A stretch of DNA of 64,000 bases from Micrasema longulum (Eukaryota > Arthropoda > Insecta > Trichoptera > Brachycentridae). The stretch's first letter is position 1, and each line of letters begins with the position of its first letter. The stretch lies in assembly GCA_022494885.1 (NCBI GenBank), contig JAGVSM010000825.1, positions 62,001-126,000 on the forward strand, in the 5' to 3' direction. The notes beneath the pieces are model-generated. The model had not been told where the DNA came from, ran no database searches, and worked only from the letters and a program-made list of their open reading frames with translations. A program made the translations under genes and the position numbers. Shown one piece after another: positions 56,377 to 64,000 of the stretch.

Positions 56377-56600
56377 TTACTTTTGCGTTGTTTCGGGATT
56401 AGTGTTGTGAATTTGAACATTTATCGAATAATGCAGGTAAAACTCGAACATCGAATGATTCAGCTGTATGTATTGATTTCCATATCCGTTTTCTTCAAGC
56501 ACTTTAGTTAATAATTTTTTTTCGTCATTAAATTTGCCTTGGTAAACAAATACTTGTCTCTTAGGCAAATGTGTGGTAAAACCTCAGAGTAATAATGCGC
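56377..56600 (-). pseudogene. possible Penelope-like RT C-terminal fragment
   Basis: The minus frame codes PKRQVFVYQGKFNDEKKLLT then KVLEENGYGNQYIQ. The spacing F..E...L..VL..NGY is seen in the thumb of Penelope-like and some other insect retroelement proteins. There is no further domain on either side. Confidence 0.25.
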
Positions 56601-56797
56601 TAGCTAAAGAGGGGCCCAATCGTTATTTTGTTTAGAAGGAAACCGTTCCATGTTTTTGGTTTGCGACAACTTCACTCTGCTGGCGGCTATTTTGTTTTGT
56701 TCGACAATAAATGCATAACGGACGCTTTCGTCGATGTGTTTGGCTTTGTTTGTAAATAACTTAGATATTTACTTGTTACAATAAATAAAAATCCACA

Positions 56798-56854
56798 ATG
56801 ATGAATTGCAGTATGTTTGATTGCAGTAGTCGAAGCATCAAATGTGTTAAGGGA
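56798..56854 (+). CDS. candidate THAP-domain first exon
   Basis: The double ATG at 56798 opens MMNCSMFDCSSRSIKCVKG and reaches a strong donor GTGAGT at 56855 in phase 0. The C-x4-C spacing followed by SSRS and KG resembles the start of THAP zinc fingers (C....C..R.....GVSFHRFP). Reading through the donor gives VSF before the match ends, so the exon may instead be slightly longer or be a relic. THAP proteins bind DNA through a C2CH zinc finger and many derive from P-element transposases. No second exon with the remaining C/H ligands was found in the window. A CACA context precedes the ATG. Confidence 0.3.
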
Positions 56855-56859
56855 GTGAG

Positions 56860-57295
56860 TTTTTTATTTTTTTATTTGATTTATGGCATTTATTGTCTCA
56901 AAATGTGTATTCTACGATTAAATGTTAAAAAGTGTAAGTCTTTTTCGAGTAGAGCACGATTCAAATTAGACTCGAAAATAGCACCGTTGACCTAGAAATT
57001 GCATCTTAAATGGCGTGTACAAATTTCAAGCCAAAACGACTTGGCGTTTCGGAGATGTGACAGATAAACAAACAAATCCACGCATGTATTTTTAGTTTAA
57101 TAAAACAAATATAGGAGAAAAATAAATTGGAATAACCCTGCAATAATTATTCTACAAGCACACATTTAAATGTAATTACAATGCAAATTAATATCGAATT
57201 ATCAATTCTCGACCTGAGCACGGCACATTTTTTTGCTGCGAGATGTAGCTAACTTAATAGTTAATAGTCATACAATGTTTTTTCTTCGTTTGGGC
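56860..57295. other. unassigned DNA
   Basis: No further THAP-like exon and no recurring repeat was seen. Confidence 0.35.
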
Positions 57296-57299
57296 TCCT

Positions 57300-57690
57300 C
57301 TATAGCATGCGCATTATTACTCTGAGGGTAAAATGATGTATGATAGGTGCACAAATGTCGAGACCCTTTAACGTAAGGCTGAGACAATCATGATCGGCAG
57401 AATCAAGAAAGGGGTGCTGCGTTGGTTTGGACATGTAGAGTGAATAAACAGCGAAAGAACTGCCAAAAGGATCTGTGATGTGAATGTTGATGGATGCAGA
57501 AAACGAAGAAGACCGAGAAAGATATGGCATGTCCAAGTCCATCATGTACTCGAAGATCGACATGTCAAAAGTAGGAATATAAGGACATGAGGAGATGTAC
57601 AAATGTAGAGAAAGCGAGGTCGGTCTTCAAAGACAGAGTGATGTGGCGTTCTATTATCTCTGCCGATCCCGGTGTGGTGGAGTTTTTTTG
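57300..57690 (+). mobile_element. RTE-like LINE second-subfamily 3' fragment (copy 4)
   Basis: Broken frames code MYDRCTN, IGRIKKGVLRWFGHVE, CEC-like NVDGCRKRRRPRKIWH and FKDRVMWRSIISADP. It aligns along its length with 2955-3545 but carries stops (for example TGA at 57441). Confidence 0.75.
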
Positions 57691-57694
57691 TTTG

Positions 57695-58745
57695 TTTCTG
57701 TTTATTTGATTTGATTTTGCCCCAAATACGAGTTGCCCTCGTAAGGGCGGAGGAAGTTTATATATATACTAATATGAGACCATTGACGTATAATAAATAG
57801 AAACGTTATTCCCATACTAGTAAATATTACGTTACCTTCAACAATTAAAAAAATAACAAATCAGCAAAAATTTACATGGAAAATATATTTTTAAATATAT
57901 TTCCTTAGCTTATATTAAAGAGAGTTATATTCAATGCTCTGATTTATATTTACAAGCAATAAAACAAACTGTTTCCTGGGTATACATCAAAAAGTGTTCA
58001 ATGCTTTGAGGATTTCCACAAGTATGGAATGAGAAGTGGAGATAATTTCAGGCTTCCTAAGACGACTGGCTGGAACTGAAAACATCCTTAACTATAAAGG
58101 TTTTAAAATATTAAGGAGTTGTGAGAAAGTCTCAAGGAAGCTGAAAGAGTTTCCCCTTTTCGAACAAAATGCTTTTTGTATATTAGGGATAGGAATAATT
58201 TGTGTATTGTGAGATAAATTTAGGTTGGGTATATTTGTGTTAATTATCTTTATATATATATATATATATATTTTTTTTTATTAAATTGAAAACATATTAT
58301 ACATAATTATATACAATATTCCCAAGGAGTTTAAAAAAAAAAAAAAACTCATTTAGGGACATACAGATAACAAATTTATTTAAAGACGTTTTTACATTTT
58401 AAACTATAATATTATTTACCAAAGCAGAAAAATTAAAATTATGATATACTACAAATTAAAAAGGGTATGAAAAATATTCATGGAAATAAATTCAAAATAA
58501 TGTTTACATTATGCAATCTGGGAAAGAAAATTGAAAAAGTTTAAAAATTACATGGATGTATATATATACATACTGAACTAGTACAAAATAAAATCATTTT
58601 TTTTAATTAACAAAATATGCGCACACCCAATACAGGTTAATTTTTTTTTTATCAAAAACGTATTGAAATTATGTATACATGCTAAAAAAAGTATTAAAAA
58701 AACACAAATAACATTTAAATAGTATTAAAAATTACATATACAAGC
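57695..58745. other. unassigned AT-rich DNA
   Basis: It includes a TA dinucleotide run at 58250-58270. No gene was recognised. Confidence 0.35.
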
Positions 58746-58747
58746 AA

Positions 58748-58890
58748 AAACTATATATATATATAATGTATAAAATTTATTTGTACGTGTGATGTCACTG
58801 AACTCCTTCTACACGGCTTAACAGATTTATGTGCGGTTTTTAGAGAAATATAGATCTTTGCCCTGTGCGCTTACCGGGCGTAAGAAAACA
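58748..58890 (+). mobile_element. Helitron-like head (copy 3)
   Basis: TATATATATATAATG, GTACGTGTGATGTCACTGAA, CTACACGGCTTAACAGATTT and GAGAAATATAGATCTTTGCC match the head at 7278-7395. Confidence 0.55.
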
Positions 58891-58992
58891 TTTTAAGTTC
58901 CAAATTTCCGTAGGACAGAAGTTCTTACTTTAAATTCTTATATATTACGCGCTTGTAACATGTTTTTTTAAAAATAAAAAAAATAAAACATT

Positions 58993-59450
58993 TGCGTTTT
59001 TATGATTAAACCAAATATTTAAATTTTGAGGAGCATTTTCAACGAGTTGTCAAGAACTAATTATTTGAAAATGGGAACCAAGTTGTGGTAGGGAAAGGCG
59101 TGAACCTTGGACTTTTATACTATTTATTTATTCCTACAAATACATATATATTACAAATAAATCATAATAACGTACCTCTAACTCTATAAGGCCAAGAGCC
59201 CTGTGTTGAGTTTGAACATCACTTTATGGAAAGTAAAAGCATGTACATTATCAAATAATAACAAATATTAAAATAAAAAGTTATTACATATATTTTAATA
59301 AACATCTGTAAACGAATCTATGCAATATCTAGCAGCAGTCTCCTGCAATGGTCTCTACCCTTAGACAAAATCCAAACTTGTACACTTTGATCCGGGAATC
59401 GGCGATACTAGGCCACGGGAATACAATCCGATTCTAAAATTTGTTTTTAA
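58993..59450 (-). repeat. family D SINE-like repeat (copy 5), split by a LINE 3' end
   Basis: Body 58993-59115 (TTTTTATGATTAAACCAAAT, GAACCAAGTTGTGGTAGGG) and tRNA-like head 59384-59450 (on minus: GTGGCCTAGTATCGCCGATT). This is the most complete D copy once the insertion is removed. Confidence 0.75.
59116..59383 (-). mobile_element. LINE 3' fragment nested in family D, target duplication ACTTT
   Basis: A 268-bp insertion starting with TATACTATTTATTTATTCCT on plus (the LINE tail reversed). ACTTT occurs on both sides (59111-59115 and 59384-59388), and deletion restores the D consensus GGACTTTGATCC. Confidence 0.65.
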
Positions 59451-59454
59451 TTTA

Positions 59455-60695
59455 TACATCATTTCAGAGACCCAAACTCAGAAGTACCAAGAATATAACG
59501 ATTAGTAAGAGCCAGTTTTTTTCATTCTTTATGCCCCAAGCTGCCGTCTCGTTATGTTGAACCTTTCAAATTTAAGAATGATGGTACCCTTTTCTTCTCT
59601 TTTTCCATTACAAACTCTGTTGCAGGGTGTAGGCTGTTGAGATCCCCATGTGATTTAAAAGTTTTAATGATAACAAGTTTTTCCGTGACGCATCTTTTAA
59701 CAAAAAATGGTATTATTACAGTAAGTGTGTCTTGGACAAACGTTTTATGACAAAACGAACGATTCTTAAATAAAAAAGCATCTTATCATGTACTGAGTAA
59801 TCGGTTTAAAATTTCAATTGTTGCTAGTTATTCAATTGCTTAAATCAATCGGTTATGCTCCTCGCCATTAAAGTCTGATTAAAATCAGTGTTTGAGGTAA
59901 ACAAAGCCCATGGTTCAATCGATAATATGATGACGGTAAAAATATTTGCCATAAATATAAAATAAAATCGTTTTCAAAAACTTCAATTTGATAAAGAAAT
60001 GATGTTTTTTTTGAAATTGTTAGCTAACTTTAATCAGCAAAGTAACAAAATAATTGTTACTACATGTATACACATTAGAGTGGGCCGATGACGTATTAAG
60101 TTTTTTATTTTTTTAGACTTCAAAGTGAAAGGGCTCTTATAAGTTGCATTATGGATCATAATAAACGTAAAAATTATTTAAAAAAATATTCCATACTACT
60201 TTTGGCCCTTAACCGAGGTTTGAAGTTTATCACAGTCTGAACATTTTGTTAATTATCTAGACTGATAAAATTATTTTTTGTTAGTAATGATATAACTTAA
60301 TAACATCATAAATTCGATAATGTTTTAAAACTACCGAAATGCAAAAAGTTTACACTCCGCGGAACTGATTCCGTTGAGCGCCTGGCTAATATTGACGAAT
60401 AGCTTGTAAAAACAATGCTACCAATTTATTACAAAACAAAGTGCAATTCACGCCCTTAGATGCTTCTACAATAAGGTTTAATGCACATTTTACAATTTCA
60501 TTCGACTAATTTTCTTACTTAAAAACGAAATGACAGCCGGTTTACAGCAAAAAATCGACTTTTTAGAAAACTTTGAGCTCTGGTTAAAGCCCAAAATTTT
60601 TTACATTCTGAGTAATCTAAAAGGCAACTTTTTAGACCCCTTCCTTTTTGAAATTCGGAAAAAATATATTATCCCACCCTAACAGACGTATATAA
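59455..60695. other. unassigned AT-rich DNA
   Basis: No gene or recurring repeat was seen. Confidence 0.35.
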
Positions 60696-60699
60696 CTAA

Positions 60700-60960
60700 A
60701 AACTTGTTTAAACAAGTAGAAGAATTTGTGTATCTGGTAAGCATGTTTTCAAGATATCAAGACAAGACATAAAAAGAGCAGAAAAATATGCTGAGAAGAG
60801 AGTGAATGCGTGAAGCGGCCATTTTGATTTTCTAATCAAACAAATACAAAGTAGTCGATTGTTTCGTAATAGCGATACTGTCAAATGTTACCAGAGTAAA
60901 CATAATTTACAGTAAAATCAATGCCATATGAAATCGTTACAGAATCAGACAAGAAAAACA
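60700..60960 (+). mobile_element. RTE-like LINE fragment upstream of the conserved 3' region
   Basis: It codes QVEEFVYLVSMFSRYQDKT, a stop, then in another frame KRAEKYAEKRVNA. This matches the FVYLGS...D..I..RV.A region that lies just before MYGSE in the same subfamily. It is badly broken. Confidence 0.5.
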
Positions 60961-60964
60961 AAGA

Positions 60965-61455
60965 AAAAATTTATCTTTAAAATCTAGTTTTGTGATGCAC
61001 CACGTGTACGCCCTGTCACAGCTTGCAGCCGTCTAGTTGTGACATTTTTGTCCTATGAGACCTTTTAAATGTTAGCCGGACGCAAATATAATGCTTATGC
61101 TTTTACGCCCAGGGCATGAGATCTACTGAACCCATCTGAGGCACTAAATAGAAAATCATAAGAAAATACCAAAAAAAGAATAGCATAATTTGTTACTATT
61201 ACGCATTGCTAAATTAAACATAGCTAAGCAGAAACCAGCCAGTCCATAATTTTGAAAAAATCACACGAATCAATTTCTTTTTTATGTACCTACAGCTCGC
61301 GCCAACTATGCACAGAACTCTCCTCTGATTCGCTTGGCGCGTAATTATAATGTATTTTTCAATAACATAGACATATTTAACTGCAGTAAACTCACTTTTA
61401 AAACATGAATAAAAAACTATTATATTTAAAAAATTATGTTTCTTTATAAAAAAAT
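60965..61455. other. unassigned AT-rich DNA
   Basis: The 119-codon minus frame at 61214-61573 runs partly through repeats and shows no domain. Confidence 0.35.
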
Positions 61456-61463
61456 AATATATA

Positions 61464-61570
61464 TTTTTACTACAATATTTGAGTTTGTCAAAATGTTCAT
61501 AGACAAAAGACTGGATTTCACCCCCTCGGGGACTCCCGAGGGGGTGAAATCCAATGACTATTAAGATTAA
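61464..61570. repeat. repeat with perfect 18-bp hairpin
   Basis: GGATTTCACCCCCTCGGG (61513-61530), loop GACT, and the exact complement CCCGAGGGGGTGAAATCC (61535-61552). The flanking segment TTTGTCAAAATGTTCATAGA matches 50080-50110. Confidence 0.85.
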
Positions 61571-61574
61571 CAAA

Positions 61575-61715
61575 TTACAACAAAATTGTGAATGTTACAC
61601 AGTGTGTAAAGTGGCCACTTAAACCAGCCAATGACAGGTCATAAGCCCTGTAAATGCCTTGACTTCCATATTCCCTTATTTAAGGTATTCTCCATCCCTG
61701 TTGTAATTTGTTAAT
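61575..61715 (+). repeat. family C repeat (copy 9), 3' half
   Basis: GTGAATGTTACACAGTGTGT, CACTTAAACCAGCCAATGAC, CCTGTAAATGCCTTGACTTC and CATCCCTGTTGTAATTTG. The 5' half is lost. Confidence 0.8.
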
Positions 61716-61762
61716 ATATTTTTACATTATAAATTTAAGATGTTTCTATTCACTTATATTAA

Positions 61763-61890
61763 ACACACACTCACTTTGTCCATAAAGCCACCCTCACACC
61801 CATATACACTCACACACATATTCACATACCTACCAAAACCAGACTCCACGCACTTACACACGTATCCTCACAAATAAACTCGCACACATG
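61763..61890 (+). repeat. CA-rich low-complexity tract
   Basis: Many CACACAC, CTCACA and ACACTCAC words in series; an imperfect microsatellite. Confidence 0.7.
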
Positions 61891-62390
61891 CACTTCTATG
61901 AATTAATATCTAACTGAACTGGATTTTTATAGTTGTATTTATGTGGAAAACTAATTTGGCTTTATTTTATGTTGTGTATGTTTTTTTGTATCGCTGTTGT
62001 TTTTCTGAATAAACAAAATAATGAAATAAAACAACTAGAACGCTCTCATACAAAAAACTGTATTAATCACCTTCTGAAAATGGTGTCGATCACAAAAACG
62101 GCATTTCTCAATTTGCAGAAAACACCTACAGCACTAGAAAAATCTAACGGTACTTTAAAAATCATTAAAACTGGTCAAATACATAACTAGATTCTTGTTT
62201 GGAATATTAAAAAAAACTAATGTATCAATTGTTAAAGTCAAAAACATTTCAACTGTGGTGTAGATGTAATTTTTCACTCTTTTCATAAAAGTGTCATTAT
62301 CTTTTTGCATAATTACGTTTAATTAATGTTCGATTTTTCTGTTTTAATTTTTCAACAATGTATTTCAAAACCATGTAAAAAGAGGTTTAT

Positions 62391-63075
62391 TTATTCTTTA
62401 TTTATTTATTTATTAACGGACATTGCCCATATATACCATTTATATGGTTTAAATATAACAATAAAAGAATAGTTTAAAATATTTTTAAAAAAAAAGAAAA
62501 GAATCATTGACAAACATAAGGGACATCGAGACAAGATCTGGACTATTTATTTAGTGCTCGTTTAAATCGTTGTAAACTTAAACCAAAAAAGTCCAGATTT
62601 TGTCTTGAGTTAACAATACGACAAAGGCGGGTCATTGGAGAATTTAGGCCATAGTTTGTTCTTTGCTGATCGATGAACAGTACTTTATTGTTTCTCAATC
62701 TACGAGTCGGAATATTGAATTTTACTTGACTCTATTTCAGCTAAAGAATAATTATCTCTCTCTAGTCCGAGCATCCACGCTATTTTTCGAAGCAAGCGAT
62801 GTTGGACTGATTCAATGTGATTTATGCGATTGACATAGAATGGAGACCAAACCACGGAGGCATATTCTAGAAGAGGGCGAACAGTTGAGCAATGAAGAGT
62901 TTTGATTGTACGGACATTAGTAAAATCAGAGAATATTCTGTTAATGAAACCAAGTAATTTCAGTGATTTATTTACTGTATTATCTATATGCTCGTTGTAT
63001 GTCAGTTTATAGTCCAAAACAACTCCTAAATCTCTTATGGACTTAACTACATCTATTTTGGAGTTTTCTTATAGT
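62391..63075 (-). mobile_element. LINE RT C-terminal part and 3' UTR (Jockey/CR1-like)
   Basis: The minus strand codes SKIDVVKSIRDLGVVLDYKL, TYNEHIDNTVNKSLKLLGFI, RTIKTLHCSTVRPLLEYASV, VWSPFY and VQHRLLRKIAW. DLGV.LD.KL....HI......K...LGFI..., then LV.P.LEYAS.VW.P and VQ..FLR, are the standard RT thumb and connection motifs of insect LINEs. An upstream stop and the loss of the later C-terminus show it is dead. The 3' end is at a TAAATAAATAAATAAAG-type tail (TTTATTTATTTATTT on plus). Confidence 0.85.
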
Positions 63076-63079
63076 TCCG

Positions 63080-64000
63080 GCATTTGCGTTTCAACAGCAT
63101 TGCAGTATTTATTATGTGAGTAAATTTTATTTGTATTGAACTACTTTGAACGCAGAAGTTTTAGTAATAATTCATGCCGTACCAAAGTCGCTCTTATCTT
63201 ATACCCATGCTTGTTTGGCTATTTTGACAGTTTTGTCATTTTCACATTGATTTCCATCATTTTAATGGTAAAATAGCTTCATAATTTTTCATTTCTTAAT
63301 GAAATATACGCAGTGCCTAATTGAAATGAGAAAATTCGTAGCTACAACCTTTATATTACTGTAATTCCGTTTCCCTAACAACTTGTGGCAACTTGAGTAA
63401 GTAGCACAGACACGCTATGAAGGTGCTCAAATACTCTAACTCGTCATGTAAAACATTGTATAATGAAATACATATACAGGGGTATCTAATCGGGCGAGTA
63501 CGGTGGCAGTTAGTGCCATATACAGGGTGTCACAAAACTTTCACTAACTTTCAACCTGTTATAATTTTCCGGTATTTTTGGAGCCAATATCGATCGATGT
63601 TTGTCGTACCTACAAATATTTTGCTGCCTTGTTTAGAATTGTTAATTTGACCTTAGTAAAAATATTTTTAGCTGCCCTTGTTAATTATTTCTACATATTT
63701 AACCCCTTTGTAACGCATGTTTCAGAAATGACCAAAATACAAGTCAAATTATTATAACATTTTACACATGCTTTATGAACATTTTTCAAATTTTAATCTT
63801 AATTTATAGGATTTGATGCATGGAAGCTCCTACCCAGTTGGAGGATGACAGAGGAGTTCGGTGTTGAGGGTTGAAGTATATTTATTGGTGTTTGAATAAA
63901 TACAGTACCGAAGAATGTAACTGCGAAGACGTATGTTGATTCACTGAACACTGAACTGGACTACATGTTGGAACTCACTGTGGCTGACTGATCTTAATAT
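63080..64000. other. unassigned DNA with possible element ends
   Basis: TACAGGGTGTCACAAAACTT at 63521 has the form of a Tc1/mariner-like terminus. TTGAATAAATACAGTACCGA near 63893 could be the end region of an LTR, but no partner repeat is in the window. Confidence 0.3.

Noticed and set aside
61214..61573. 119-codon minus frame
   Set aside because: It runs through the perfect hairpin and AT-rich DNA and has no domain or repeat-family match.
1..64000. CRISPR arrays, bacterial operons, rRNA genes
   Set aside because: Looked for and not seen; repeats are dispersed or simple-sequence, not regularly spaced with unique spacers.

Overview
The window looks like a gene-poor, AT-rich (roughly 30% GC by eye) stretch of an arthropod nuclear genome, most probably an insect. 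The evidence is a GH18 chitinase split by a repeat-filled intron, two nuclear tRNA genes, several tRNA-derived SINE-like families, RTE-type and Jockey/CR1-type LINE fragments, and non-autonomous DNA transposons with TIRs typical of insects. No bacterial operon, CRISPR array or phage gene is present. The species cannot be named from the sequence.

Genes. The only protein gene I can support firmly is the 3' end of a GH18 chitinase on the + strand. Its penultimate exon ends at 145 and its terminal exon is 2442-2579, followed by a polyadenylation signal at 2669. The 2.3 kb intron holds an RTE 3' fragment, a second LINE C-terminal fragment and a MITE. Two tRNA genes look intact: tRNA-Leu(CAG) at 8076-8159 (+) and tRNA-Lys(CTT) at 31776-31848 (-). 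A short THAP-like first exon at 56798-56854 is a weak candidate.

Repeats make up most of what can be recognised. (1) Family A: a long tRNA-related SINE-like repeat with about thirteen copies, two of which carry a 3' tail resembling a tRNA-Lys primer-binding site. (2) Family B: a second tRNA-derived SINE, three copies. (3) Family D: a third SINE-like family, five copies, all on the minus strand. (4) Family C: a repeat of about 260-300 bp, nine copies, some with inverted-repeat ends. (5) LINE 3' ends: RTE-like copies ending in GAA or GTA/GTAACA runs, and Jockey/CR1-like C-termini. (6) DNA elements: a 535-bp TA-flanked MITE (9313-9847), a 280-bp MITE (15713-15992), a 1147-bp pogo/Tigger-like deletion derivative (41574-42720), a 711-bp hAT derivative with an 8-bp target duplication (48603-49313) and a 359-bp MITE (53882-54240). 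(7) Helitron-like repeats in tandem (6021-7277 and 7278-7950). (8) Two inverted-repeat units (35563-35726, 37133-37430) whose arms carry a hammerhead-ribozyme-like core; a similar core occurs in two unrelated repeats near 38.1 and 44.5 kb.

The repeats are heavily nested. A TA-MITE sits in a family A copy, a LINE in another A copy, a family D SINE in a third, a pogo-like element in a C copy, and a LINE in a D copy. This gives relative insertion ages and near-empty-site comparisons. Between the repeats lie long AT-rich stretches without recognisable content, a 350-bp TTTTA array, and isolated G/C-rich islands with G-quadruplex potential. All coordinates of degenerate repeats are approximate because they come from visual alignment.
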